Shown: piece by piece, positions 29,922 to 38,731 of the stretch
Numbering within the stretch: position 1 is the stretch's first letter
Layout: each line of letters opens with the position of its first letter
Assembly: GCA_020832545.1 (NCBI GenBank)
Contig: JAFIEK010000005.1
Span: forward strand, 62,001 to 126,000
DNA: 64,000 nt
Source: Pararhodobacter sp.
GTDB taxonomy: Bacteria; Pseudomonadota; Alphaproteobacteria; Rhodobacterales; Rhodobacteraceae
Direction of reading: 5' to 3'
Position numbers and translations under genes: made by a program
Notes under the pieces: generated by a model
Databases searched by the model: none
The model's input: only the letters and a program-made list of their open reading frames with translations
Told to the model about the DNA's origin: nothing

Positions 29922-31160
29922 CTACGGCTTGCCCGCCGCAACAACCCCCGCCGCAACCCAGCCATCAAACAGCTCAAGCACAGCAGCGCAGAACGCCGCG
30001 TCGTTGATGTGAGCGTCCAGCGCGGTGACTGCCACGCGGCCCTCAAGCGCGGCCTCGGCCGCCGCGACAAAGGCCCCAAGCCCCTCGGGGTCATGCGCCG
30101 GCTCGCCCGGGCGGTCCCATTCCTCGATCCCGCCGCGCGGCAGAAAGAAATGCGTGGGCCCTGTTGCGGCGGCAAGTCGGTTGGCCATCTCGCCCGCCAG
30201 CGCCTGACGCTCACTGGCATTGAAACCGACGCTCTTGATCAGACGATTGTGCAGGTGAAAGGGCCGGTCAGAGAAGCGTGCCGGGATCTCCTGCCATCCG
30301 GCAAGGTCCAGAATATCCATCGCCCCGGGGGCGACCATCTGCGGGGTGCCGCTGCGCCCTGCCCCGGTCAGCCGGTCGACACCCGCGCTGACCAATGAGC
30401 CGTGCAGCATGTTGACCAGTTCCTGCAACGAGAAATCCATCACACAGGCAAACGCCCCCTCGCCCGCCAACCGCTCAAAGGCCATGCCGCCCATGCCGGT
30501 GGTGTGGAACACCGCCACATCATAGCCGCGCGCGACCAGTTCAGGATGCAGCCGCTTCATGTATTTCAGGCAGGACGAGCCCAGCGAGGTCATGCCGATC
30601 ACCGGCCGGTCAAAATGCGGCGGCTCAACCGCGCGAGCGGCCCCCAGCACAGCCCCCGCCGCCTGACTGAGCGATGATTTGCAAAGCGGGTTCAGCCCGT
30701 AAAGGCCCCCGGCCCACAGAATGAACTGCACATCCGCCGCCATCCTCTCAGCCGCGATCAGCGGCGATCCGGCAACGGTGGAGACGATGTATTTTGGCAC
30801 GCCGATCGGCAGCGCCTGCGCGCAATCCAGCGCAAGGTCGGTGCCCATCGTGCCCCCCAGCGCGATCATGCCGTCAAACCGGCCCTCACTGAACAGCCGC
30901 CGGGTCAGCACCGCCGCACCTGCGCTCATCTTCTCGAATGCCTCGCCTTCCTCGCCAAGTGCGATCAGCGCATCGATGGTTTCACCCGCCGCTGCCGCCA
31001 CCTCATGCTTGGACACATCGACAGCCCCCGGCGGATCGCCCAGCACGCTGACATCCATGCTCAGCACATCCCCGCCCTGCGCGCGGATGCGACCGATCAG
31101 ATAGGCAAGTTCATCGGCCTTGGTATCAAAGGTTCCGATCACAAGGATGGTCTTGTTCAT
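29922..31160 (-). CDS. Tm-1-like ATP-binding domain protein (UPF0261)
   Basis: A 412-residue protein beginning TILVIGTFDTKADELAYL, with GGTMGTDLALD, MTSLGSSCLKYM and FHTTGMGGMAFERLA, all characteristic of the Tm-1/UPF0261 family. The plant member Tm-1 inhibits a viral replicase, but bacterial members are of unknown function and may be metabolic ligases or hydrolases. The start follows GGAGGAAG. The coding sequence overlaps the end of the tctA-like gene by 35 bases, so it is translated as part of that transporter operon. Association with a carboxylate transporter suggests a role in breakdown of the imported compound; this is inference. Confidence 0.85.
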   Translation of the reverse strand: MNKTILVIGTFDTKADELAYLIGRIRAQGGDVLSMDVSVLGDPPGAVDVSKHEVAAAAGETIDALIALGEEGEAFEKMSAGAAVLTRRLFSEGRFDGMIALGGTMGTDLALDCAQALPIGVPKYIVSTVAGSPLIAAERMAADVQFILWAGGLYGLNPLCKSSLSQAAGAVLGAARAVEPPHFDRPVIGMTSLGSSCLKYMKRLHPELVARGYDVAVFHTTGMGGMAFERLAGEGAFACVMDFSLQELVNMLHGSLVSAGVDRLTGAGRSGTPQMVAPGAMDILDLAGWQEIPARFSDRPFHLHNRLIKSVGFNASERQALAGEMANRLAAATGPTHFFLPRGGIEEWDRPGEPAHDPEGLGAFVAAAEAALEGRVAVTALDAHINDAAFCAAVLELFDGWVAAGVVAAGKP

Positions 31161-32640
31161 CTTTCTTCCTCCGGCGGTCACGCAGCACGGTCCAGGCCTG
31201 CACCGATACAGCGATGACAATCATGCAAAACAGAATGAACGCGATGGGCCGGTCGATGAAATCCCACGGCTCACGCACCCGCGCCATGGCGGTGCGCAGC
31301 CGGTCCTCCATCAGTTTGCCCAGCACGATGCCCAGAATGATGGGCGAAGTGGGATATTCGAGCCGTTTCAGAATGAACCCAAACACCCCAAAACCCGAGG
31401 CAATGGCCACATCGGTCAGCGAATTGCGCAAGGAGTAGACGCCGATCAGGCTGAAAGTCAGGATCATCATGCCCAGAAACCGGCTGGGGATCAGCATGAC
31501 CTTCATCAATGTGCCCGAGGCGAAGAACAAAAACCCCACCACGATGATGTTCAGAAAGAACAGGCACAGATAAAGCGCCATCACAAAATCCATCTGCCCG
31601 GCAAACAGCTGCGGCCCCGGCACGACGTTGTGCACATAAAACACCGCCAGCATCATCGCCGTCAGCTCTTCCCCCGGGATGCCAAGCGCCAGAAGCGGGA
31701 TCATCGCGGCAGGCGGGACCGAGTTGTTGGCGGCCTCGGACGCGACGATGCCCTCAGGGTTGCCCTTGCCGAACATCTCGGGCGTTTTTGAGGTGCGCTG
31801 CGCATAGGAATAGGACATGAACTGCGACATGAACTCGCCCACACCGGGGATCATGCCGCAGAACACACCAAAGCTTGACCCAACGGCAGCGATGCGCCGG
31901 TAGATCCACAGGTCACGGATCTGCGACAGAAAGCTGACCTTTTCAATACGCGGCAGTGTGTAGGTCTTGTCCTTGTCCATCAGCAGGATCAGCGCCTGAC
32001 TGATCGCAAAGAGGCCCAGCACCACCACGATCAGATCAATGCCGGACTGCAACCACCCCGCGCCAAATGTGTAGCGCTGGGTATAAGCGGTGGCCTCGAT
32101 GCCGATGGTTTGCAAAAAGATGCCCAGACAGGCCAGCATCGCCGCCGCCAGCACCTGCCCGCGATGGGTGATGACAACCAGCAGGATACCCAGCAATGCC
32201 GCCAGAAAGATCTCGCGCGCTCCGAACATCGGCGCGATACGCGCCAGCACGGGGGCCAGCAGCATCAAGGCGCAGATCGAGAACATCGCACCGAAGAACG
32301 AGGCCGAATAGGCCAGGCTCAGCGCACGGCGTGCCTCGCCCCGCCGGGTCATTGGATAGCCGTCATAGGTGGTCAGCGCATTGACCGGCGTGCCTGGCGT
32401 GTTGACCAGAATCGCCGGAATCGCGCCGCCATACATCGACGAACCATAGATCCCCAGCAGCGCGGTCAGCCCCACAATCGGCTCCAGTGCGAATGTCACC
32501 GGCAGGACGATGGCGATAGCCACAGCAGCCCCCACGCCGGGCAGCCCGCCGACAATCACCCCGCCGATCGCGCCCAGCATCAGGGCGGCGAACACGTCCC
32601 AGCGGGCAATGATCTGGAAGCTTGCAAACAGAAGGTCCAT
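31126..32640 (-). CDS. Tripartite tricarboxylate transporter, large permease (TctA family)
   Basis: A 504-residue membrane protein with about 11-12 helices and TctA signatures: GGLPGVGAAVAIAIVLPVTF, YGGAIPAILVNTPGTP, GVFCGMIPGVGEFMSQFMSY and LALGIPGEELTAMML. It forms the inner-membrane channel with the TctB subunit and is fed by the periplasmic TctC protein. It starts 6 bases after the tctB stop. The substrate is not revealed by sequence; family members carry citrate or other carboxylates. Confidence 0.92.
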   Translation of the reverse strand: MDLLFASFQIIARWDVFAALMLGAIGGVIVGGLPGVGAAVAIAIVLPVTFALEPIVGLTALLGIYGSSMYGGAIPAILVNTPGTPVNALTTYDGYPMTRRGEARRALSLAYSASFFGAMFSICALMLLAPVLARIAPMFGAREIFLAALLGILLVVITHRGQVLAAAMLACLGIFLQTIGIEATAYTQRYTFGAGWLQSGIDLIVVVLGLFAISQALILLMDKDKTYTLPRIEKVSFLSQIRDLWIYRRIAAVGSSFGVFCGMIPGVGEFMSQFMSYSYAQRTSKTPEMFGKGNPEGIVASEAANNSVPPAAMIPLLALGIPGEELTAMMLAVFYVHNVVPGPQLFAGQMDFVMALYLCLFFLNIIVVGFLFFASGTLMKVMLIPSRFLGMMILTFSLIGVYSLRNSLTDVAIASGFGVFGFILKRLEYPTSPIILGIVLGKLMEDRLRTAMARVREPWDFIDRPIAFILFCMIVIAVSVQAWTVLRDRRRKKDEQDHPCDRNL

Positions 32641-32646
32641 GGCCCC

Positions 32647-33186
32647 TCAGAAATACCGATAAAGGATGTAGCGGATGGAATCCGGCGCATAAGCGTAGAT
32701 CGCCCCTGCCGGGATGCGGACATTGAACCCCGTCTTGAACATCAGAACCACCGCCAGCCCGAACAGCGCGGCAATGACCAGCGCCCGGCCCCGATAACCA
32801 ATGCGCAGGCACAACAGCACGCAGAACGACAGCGTTGCCAGCAGATAGCCGATCACCGGGATCGCCCAGACATAGACCATGTACCAGCCGATATACTCGA
32901 CCGCGAGAACCCAGCTCAACGCCTCGCGCCAGCGTCCGGGCGTCCGTTTCACGCCTGCGCGCGCGGCGAAGTTCAGCAGGCCAAAAAGGACAATTCCGCC
33001 CAGTGACACCGCAGGCCAGAAGCGCGGCTGCGCCGCCAGCCCCCGCCCCGGCAACCAGGCGGTCTGCCAGGTGATGGCGGCCAGCAACAGCCCGCCCGAC
33101 AGAACCATGAGACCGGCGAAAAGGATCTCGCCCGGCTTACGGCCCTCAGGAAAAACATGCGGGTGGTCATCGGCGCTGTCGTTCAT
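32647..33186 (-). CDS. Tripartite tricarboxylate transporter, small permease (TctB family)
   Basis: A 179-residue protein with four hydrophobic helices, at about residues 22-42, 58-78, 100-140 (split) and 145-165. Length, topology and position between tctC- and tctA-like genes identify it. The start at 33186 follows GAGGTGAGG; a longer in-frame start would enter the intergenic region. It pairs with the large permease in the inner membrane. Confidence 0.87.
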   Translation of the reverse strand: MNDSADDHPHVFPEGRKPGEILFAGLMVLSGGLLLAAITWQTAWLPGRGLAAQPRFWPAVSLGGIVLFGLLNFAARAGVKRTPGRWREALSWVLAVEYIGWYMVYVWAIPVIGYLLATLSFCVLLCLRIGYRGRALVIAALFGLAVVLMFKTGFNVRIPAGAIYAYAPDSIRYILYRYF

Positions 33187-33246
33187 GAACCTCACCTCTG
33201 GCGGGGTCGGCACCGGACAGGCGCAAAACTGCCCGGTGCCAGAGGA

Positions 33247-34182
33247 TCATTCCTCGATCATCGCGTTGATGCGGCCGGACACCTCGATATCCGAGGCAAT
33301 GCGCGCACTCGCCTCTTCGGCGCCCATCCAGTAGGTGATGGCGCCGGTCTGCTCGGACAATTCGCGCACGCGGTCGGTTTCCATGGTTGCGCGGGCCGAT
33401 TCGGCGATGCGGTCGCGCACGTCCTGCGGGGTGTCCTTGTGCACAAAGAGGCCATTCCACAACGAAATGTTCAGATCCGGCGTGATCGAGGCCAGCGTCG
33501 GCGCATCCGGCACCACCGAGATCGGCGATTCTGTGATTGCGGCCAGAATGGTCACCTGGTCCAGGCAGGGCAGCAGAAGCTGGATCGTGGTGTTGATCAC
33601 ATCGAAATCGCCTGATGCGAGCGAGTTGCAGTCCAGCGCGCCCGATGACGCCTCACCGCCCCATTCAAAGCCAAGCGTCGTCGCCGCCGCAAAAGTGGCC
33701 TGCGTCGGCAGCAGGAATGAGCCGAAATGGCCCAGAATCTGCGGGTTTTCCTGCGAATGATCGGCGAGTTCCTCCATCGTCTGGAACGGCGCGTCAGCGC
33801 TGGTGGCGATCACGAACGGGTAGGTCAGAAAGATGCCAATCGGATCGAACGGGTCAGGGTTGAGGCCCGGCACACCCACCTCGGGGCCGACGACGGGCAC
33901 ATCCACCACGAATGATCCGATGGTGTAGCCATCGGCGGGCGCAGCCGCGACCGTGGCCGCACCGGGGAACGGCCCGCCCTCGGACGGGCGGTTCACAATG
34001 GCGGTGGACACGCCATACATCGCCTCGAAATCCTCGGCGATCATCCGGGTCAGAATATCCTCCAGATCGCCGGGCGGGAACGGCACCACAAAACTGACCG
34101 GGCGGTCGGGGTAATCGGCCAGCGCGGGCGCGGCAAAGGCCAGCGCCGTGAGGCCGGAAAGCATGATCTTGAAGCTACGCAT
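33247..34182 (-). CDS. Tripartite tricarboxylate transporter, periplasmic binding protein (TctC family)
   Basis: A 311-residue exported protein. The signal peptide is residues 1-22 (basic start, ALTAL..APALA cleavage region), followed by YPDRPVSFVVPFPPGD, the family's ligand-loop region. It captures a carboxylate in the periplasm for the TctAB channel. A pair of cysteines (in LDCNS and LPCLD) is unusual and could form a disulphide in the periplasm. It is the first gene of the operon and is divergent from an IclR regulator, the likely controller. Confidence 0.9.
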   Translation of the reverse strand: MRSFKIMLSGLTALAFAAPALADYPDRPVSFVVPFPPGDLEDILTRMIAEDFEAMYGVSTAIVNRPSEGGPFPGAATVAAAPADGYTIGSFVVDVPVVGPEVGVPGLNPDPFDPIGIFLTYPFVIATSADAPFQTMEELADHSQENPQILGHFGSFLLPTQATFAAATTLGFEWGGEASSGALDCNSLASGDFDVINTTIQLLLPCLDQVTILAAITESPISVVPDAPTLASITPDLNISLWNGLFVHKDTPQDVRDRIAESARATMETDRVRELSEQTGAITYWMGAEEASARIASDIEVSGRINAMIEE

Positions 34183-34306
34183 TGACAGTCTCCCTGCGGT
34201 TTATTATTATCACCATTGTTTCAAAGTTAAGCAAGGCTGCGACGGGCTGTCAATAAAAACCCGTATTGATGGGGCGCAGCAGCCGGTGTGCGGACAAAAA
34301 AGCAGC

Positions 34307-35116
34307 ATGTCATCAACCGTCGCAAAAGCCCTCTCGCTTCTCAATCACTTCACCGAAGATGCGCCCGAAATCGGCCTGTCTGACCTTGCGCGCCGGGCCG
34401 GTGTCGACAAGGCCACCGTCCACCGGATGCTGGCAGTCATGGCGGATGCCGGGCTGGTCGAACAACGCGGAAGTGCCCGGCTTTACCGTCTGGGCGCGGG
34501 GGTGTTGCGGCTTGCCCGCGTGCGTGAGACGTCATTTCCCGTCACCTCTGTCTATCAACCGGCGCTTGAGGTGCTGACCGCGCTCAGTGGTGAAACCGCC
34601 CACGCCGCGCTGATATCCGGGCTGGCGCTGGCTACAATCGGGGTGTGTGAAAGCAACCGGGGCAGCCGCGTGTCACTGGTGGCCGGTGAGATATTGCCGT
34701 TCCACTGCACGGCTTCCGGCGTCGTGGCGCTGGCTTTTGTGGGGCAGGATCTGCGTGAACGTGTTCTTGCCGGACCACTGAGCAAGCGAACCGATCACAC
34801 AGTCACCGACCCCGGCATGCTGCGTGAACGGCTGGAATTCGCACGCAACGCTGGGTTTGCCGAGGGCGATCAGACATATGAAGACGATGTCTATGGTCTT
34901 GCCGTGCCGGTCTTCGATACCGAGGGTCTGGCGGTTGGCACGCTGGCGGTTGCGACACCGGCACATCGCATGACCGCGGACCTGCGACGCACGATCATTC
35001 GTGCGCTGATCGCGCAGGCAGAAAAGGTCACATTCGACACTGGCGGCAAATGCCCGCCCGCCTACACCAGAGCCACGGCCCGCACCCTTGACGCGTTGGG
35101 TGGCGCGGCGGGCTGA
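34307..35116 (+). CDS. IclR family transcriptional regulator
   Basis: A 269-residue regulator. The winged helix-turn-helix is at about residues 1-65 (SSTVAKALSLLNHF, LSDLARRAGVDKATVHRML), and the IclR effector domain follows (residues 75-250, ILPFHCTASGVVALAF, YGLAVPVFDTEGLAVGTLAV). The ATG at 34307 fits the family; an in-frame GTG at 34286 is an alternative. It is transcribed away from the TctCBA operon, whose inducer it probably senses. The intergenic region of 124 bp has AT-rich sequence around 34200-34225 that could hold both promoters. Confidence 0.9.
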   Translation: MSSTVAKALSLLNHFTEDAPEIGLSDLARRAGVDKATVHRMLAVMADAGLVEQRGSARLYRLGAGVLRLARVRETSFPVTSVYQPALEVLTALSGETAHAALISGLALATIGVCESNRGSRVSLVAGEILPFHCTASGVVALAFVGQDLRERVLAGPLSKRTDHTVTDPGMLRERLEFARNAGFAEGDQTYEDDVYGLAVPVFDTEGLAVGTLAVATPAHRMTADLRRTIIRALIAQAEKVTFDTGGKCPPAYTRATARTLDALGGAAG

Positions 35117-35130
35117 GCGGCACCGGTTGA

Positions 35131-35149
35131 CAGGGTCGCACCGACCCTG
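35131..35149 (+). terminator. Hairpin terminator after the IclR gene
   Basis: CAGGGTCG (35131-35138) and CGACCCTG (35142-35149) are perfect arms with a 3-base loop, followed by an AT-rich stretch. It lies 15 bases after the IclR stop and before the promoter of the aldehyde dehydrogenase gene. Confidence 0.5.
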
Positions 35150-35152
35150 CAT

Positions 35153-35175
35153 TATTTAAACCGTCGGTGTAAATA
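35153..35175. promoter_or_regulatory. Operator-like palindrome before the aldehyde dehydrogenase gene
   Basis: TATTTAAAC (35153-35161) and GTGTAAATA (35167-35175) are inverted repeats with one mismatch around CGTCG. The site ends 11 bases before the start codon and is much more AT-rich than its surroundings. It probably binds a dimeric repressor, whose gene is not obvious. Confidence 0.45.
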
Positions 35176-35186
35176 TAGAACCAGTG

Positions 35187-36671
35187 ATGGACGCCCAGAA
35201 AATCGCTCAACTCCGCGCCGCCCCGGTAGCGCCCGCCCGCCACCTGATCGATGGCACGCAATGCGCCGCATCGGATGGCGCGGTGATGGATGTCATTTCG
35301 CCGCTTGACGGTCAGATACTGACCACCATGGCGCGCGGCACGCAGGCCGATGCGCTGGCCGCCGTCACCGCCGCCCGCCGCGCCTTTGACGATGGCCGCT
35401 GGTCTGGCATGACCCCTGCTGCGCGCAAGAAGATCCTGTTGAAATGGGCCGGGCTGATTGAGGCTGAGGCGCTGGAGATCGCAGTTCTGGGGGTGCGTGA
35501 GAACGGCACCGAAATCGGCATGGCCTTCAAGGCAGAGCCGATGTCTGCCGCTGCAACCCTGCGCTATTACGCCGAGGCAATCGACAAGCTTCACGGCGAG
35601 ATCGCTTCTACCGGCGACGACACACTGGGGCTGGTTCACCGCGAACCGGTCGGCGTGGTTGGCGCGATTGTGCCGTGGAACTTCCCGCTGATGATCGGCG
35701 CGTGGAAGCTGGGGCCCGCGCTGGCCGCAGGCTGCACGGTGGTGCTCAAACCCGCCGAGACCGCCTCGCTGACGCTGTTGCGCATTGCCGAACTGGCGCT
35801 GGAGGCCGGGTTGCCGCCCGGCGTGCTGAACGTGGTCACCGGCGAAGGCCCGGTGGTCGGCGCAGCGATTGCCGAATCGATGGATGTGGATGCGCTGGTC
35901 TTTACCGGCTCGGGCACAACAGGGCGGCGGTTGATGGAAGCCTCCGCACGTTCAAACCTCAAGCGGGTGTATCTGGAGCTTGGCGGCAAATCCCCCAACA
36001 TCGTTTTCGCCGATGCGCCGGATCTGGATGAAGCGGCAAAGGTGTCCGCCCACGGGATTTTCCGCAATTCAGGGCAGGTCTGCATCGCGGGTTCGCGCCT
36101 GCTGGTGGAGCGCAGCATCCATGACGCTTTCGTCAGCAAGCTGGCAGCGGTGGCGGAAGCGATGACGCTGGGCGACCCGCTGGACCCCGCCACCATGGCC
36201 GGTGCCGTCAACTCTGAACACCAGCTTGAGCAGATCCTGAGCGCCGTCGATGACGCGCGCGCGGCGGGGCGCACCATTGTCACCGGGGGCACGCGGATCT
36301 TGCCTGAAACCGGCGGCTACTTCATGGCCCCCACCATCGTGACCGGCGTGCAGCGCGATGACGCGCTCGCCCGCAACGAGGTGTTTGGCCCGGTGCTTGC
36401 GGTCATCCCCTTTGATACCGAGGAGGAGGCGATCACCATCGCCAACGGCACCGATTACGGCCTCGCCGCTGCGGTCTGGACATCGAACCTGTCGCGCGCG
36501 CACCGCATGGTGCGCCGGATCAGGGCCGGGATCGTCCATGTAAACACCTACGGCGGCTCTGACCTGACGGTGCCGCTGGGCGGCGTCAAACAATCGGGCA
36601 ACGGGCATGACAAGTCGCTTCATGCGTTCGACAAGTATCTTGACCTCAAGACGGCGTGGATAAAGCTGTGA
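35187..36671 (+). CDS. NAD-dependent aldehyde dehydrogenase (PuuC/betaine-aldehyde type)
   Basis: A 494-residue enzyme with complete active-site motifs: VPWNFPLMIGAWKLGPALAA, LELGGKSPNIVF (general-base Glu) and NSGQVCIAGSRLLV (nucleophile Cys near residue 298). It oxidises aldehydes to carboxylates with NAD(P)+. Similarity is closest in feel to gamma-glutamyl-aminobutyraldehyde or aminoaldehyde dehydrogenases. ATG at 35187 is preferred to the GTG directly before it. It overlaps the HAD gene as GTGA and is followed by an aminotransferase, a set that suits breakdown of an amine or omega-amino acid. Confidence 0.9.
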   Translation: MDAQKIAQLRAAPVAPARHLIDGTQCAASDGAVMDVISPLDGQILTTMARGTQADALAAVTAARRAFDDGRWSGMTPAARKKILLKWAGLIEAEALEIAVLGVRENGTEIGMAFKAEPMSAAATLRYYAEAIDKLHGEIASTGDDTLGLVHREPVGVVGAIVPWNFPLMIGAWKLGPALAAGCTVVLKPAETASLTLLRIAELALEAGLPPGVLNVVTGEGPVVGAAIAESMDVDALVFTGSGTTGRRLMEASARSNLKRVYLELGGKSPNIVFADAPDLDEAAKVSAHGIFRNSGQVCIAGSRLLVERSIHDAFVSKLAAVAEAMTLGDPLDPATMAGAVNSEHQLEQILSAVDDARAAGRTIVTGGTRILPETGGYFMAPTIVTGVQRDDALARNEVFGPVLAVIPFDTEEEAITIANGTDYGLAAAVWTSNLSRAHRMVRRIRAGIVHVNTYGGSDLTVPLGGVKQSGNGHDKSLHAFDKYLDLKTAWIKL

Positions 36672-37327
36672 CCCGCGCGCTGGTGCTTGATTTCGGCGGC
36701 GTCATCTCGAAAACCCTGTTCGAGACGCATGATCTGTCGGAACGCGCGCTGGGGCTTGCGCCCGGCACTCTCAACTGGCGCGGGCCGTTTGCGCCTGAAA
36801 GCGATGATGCGTGGCGCGCGATGCAGGCGGGCGACATTTCAGAACGTGACTACTGGGCGCTGCGGATGCGCGAAACGGGCGCGCTGATCGGCGAGACCTG
36901 GACCGCATTTCCTGACTTTGTCGGCCGCGTGCGTGGCACCGACCCTGCCGCCGTCATCCGGCCCGAGGCTTTGGCCGCCATTCAGAAAGCCAGAGAGGCC
37001 GGTTGCAGACTGGCGATCCTGTCCAATGAACTGGATCTGTTTTATGGTGCTGGGTTTCGCGAAAAGCTGCCGTTTCTGGTTGATTTCGACCTGATCATTG
37101 ACGCGACCCATACACAGATCCTCAAGCCTGATCTGCGCGCCTATGCGCTTGTTACCGACGGCCTGATGATCGCCCCGGGGGACTGTGTGTTTGTGGATGA
37201 TCAGATGAAAAACATCCGTGGGGCCGAACGCGCCGGAATGCAGGCCGTGCATTTTGATGTCACTCGCCCCGGCGAAAGCTATGACCGGGCGCTTGGCCTG
37301 CTTCTCATGCAAAAGGTGAGATCATGA
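36668..37327 (+). CDS. HAD-family hydrolase (subfamily IA)
   Basis: A 219-residue protein with LVLDFGGVISKT (motif I), LAILSNELDLFY (motif II) and FVDDQMKNIRGAERAGMQAV (motif IV). The second Asp of the usual DxD motif I is replaced by Gly (DFGG), as in dehalogenase- and epoxide-hydrolase-type HAD members, so phosphatase activity is uncertain. It starts with GTG overlapping the aldehyde dehydrogenase stop and ends overlapping the aminotransferase start as ATGA. It is the central gene of a three-gene operon. Confidence 0.82.
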   Translation: MTRALVLDFGGVISKTLFETHDLSERALGLAPGTLNWRGPFAPESDDAWRAMQAGDISERDYWALRMRETGALIGETWTAFPDFVGRVRGTDPAAVIRPEALAAIQKAREAGCRLAILSNELDLFYGAGFREKLPFLVDFDLIIDATHTQILKPDLRAYALVTDGLMIAPGDCVFVDDQMKNIRGAERAGMQAVHFDVTRPGESYDRALGLLLMQKVRS

Positions 37328-38679
37328 AGGACCAGAACTTTCTCAAGGAAAACAACGCCCGTCACCTGTGGCATCCCATGGCGCACCCGGCTGACAGCCT
37401 TGCAAATCCGCCCGAGATCATCACTGGCGGCGACGGCGTGGAAATCACCGATGTTGACGGCCACCGCATGATCGACGCGGTGGGCGGGCTTTGGAACGTC
37501 AATTTGGGATACTCCTGCACACCGGTGAAAGAGGCCATCACCCGGCAGCTTGATGCCCTGCCCTATTACTCCACCTTTCGCGGCACCACCAATGATGCGG
37601 TCATTGAACTGAGCTGGATGTTGCAGCAGTTCTTCGCGCCTGACGGCATGTCGCGCGCCTTCTTCACCTCGGGCGGGTCCGACAGCGTGGAGGTGGCGCT
37701 GCGCCTTGCGCGCCAGTATCACAAGATCCGCGGCGAGGGCGGTCGGGTGAAGTTTCTCAGCCTCAAGAAGGGCTATCACGGCACGCATACGCTGGGCGCA
37801 TCGGTCAACGGCAACGCCAATTTCCGCACCCAGTATGAGCCGCTGATGCCCGGCTGCTACCATATCCCGGCCCCCTACACCTATCGCAACCCGTTCAATG
37901 AAGCCGACCCCGCACGCCTTAGCCAGCTGTGCCTTGCCGCGCTGGAGGATGAGATAAAGTTTCAGGACCCCTCCACCATCGCGGCTTTCATCATGGAGCC
38001 GGTTCTGGGCGCGGGCGGTGTGATCGTGCCGCATGAAAGCTTCATGCCGGGGGTGCGTGATCTGTGCACCAGACACGGCATCCTGCTGATCTCGGATGAG
38101 GTTATCACCGCCTTTGGCCGCACCGGTGCATGGTCAGGCGCGCGGCTCTGGGGGGTGCAGCCGGACATGATGTGCACCGCAAAGGCCATCACCAATGGCT
38201 ACTTCCCGTTTGGTGCGGTGATGATCTCAGGCGCGGTTGCCGGGGCGTTCGAGGATGATACCTCGGGCAAAGGTGCCATCGGCTCAGGCTACACCTATTC
38301 CGGCCATCCGGTCGGCGCGGCGGCGGCGATTGCCTGCCTGCGAGAAACCGAGCGGTTGAACATCACCGACAATGCAGGCAAGCGCGGCGCGCAACTGTTC
38401 GCGGGGCTTGAGGCGCTGAAGGAAAAACACCCGGTGGTCGGCGACGTGCGCGGCGGGCGCGGGCTGATGAGCGCGCTGGAGCTGGTGGCAGACCGGGGCA
38501 CCAAAGCGCCCATCGACAAGGCCACCATCGCCCGGATCTACCGCAAGACGCTTGAAGCCGGGGTGATGGTGCGGGTGTCAGGCGCCAATATCATCCTGTC
38601 GCCACCGCTTGTCATCGACGCATCCCATGTCGATCAGATCCTTGCGGCGCTTGATCAGGGCCTCGGATCGCTCGGTTGA
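37324..38679 (+). CDS. Class III (omega-amino acid:pyruvate-type) aminotransferase
   Basis: A 451-residue PLP enzyme. The PLP-phosphate loop is TSGGSDSVEVALRLARQYH; the cofactor-binding Asp lies in LLISDEVITAFGRTG; and the Schiff-base Lys lies in CTAKAITNGYFPFGAV near residue 287. The class transfers amino groups from terminal amines or omega-amino acids such as beta-alanine to pyruvate or a keto acid. The gene is translationally coupled to HAD and aldehyde dehydrogenase genes, consistent with amine to aldehyde to acid catabolism. Confidence 0.9.
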   Translation: MKDQNFLKENNARHLWHPMAHPADSLANPPEIITGGDGVEITDVDGHRMIDAVGGLWNVNLGYSCTPVKEAITRQLDALPYYSTFRGTTNDAVIELSWMLQQFFAPDGMSRAFFTSGGSDSVEVALRLARQYHKIRGEGGRVKFLSLKKGYHGTHTLGASVNGNANFRTQYEPLMPGCYHIPAPYTYRNPFNEADPARLSQLCLAALEDEIKFQDPSTIAAFIMEPVLGAGGVIVPHESFMPGVRDLCTRHGILLISDEVITAFGRTGAWSGARLWGVQPDMMCTAKAITNGYFPFGAVMISGAVAGAFEDDTSGKGAIGSGYTYSGHPVGAAAAIACLRETERLNITDNAGKRGAQLFAGLEALKEKHPVVGDVRGGRGLMSALELVADRGTKAPIDKATIARIYRKTLEAGVMVRVSGANIILSPPLVIDASHVDQILAALDQGLGSLG

Positions 38680-38731
38680 CGCCGATTTCGCGCGACCGGG
38701 CTGGCTTGCAGGCAGGCGGCCGGGCGGACTG

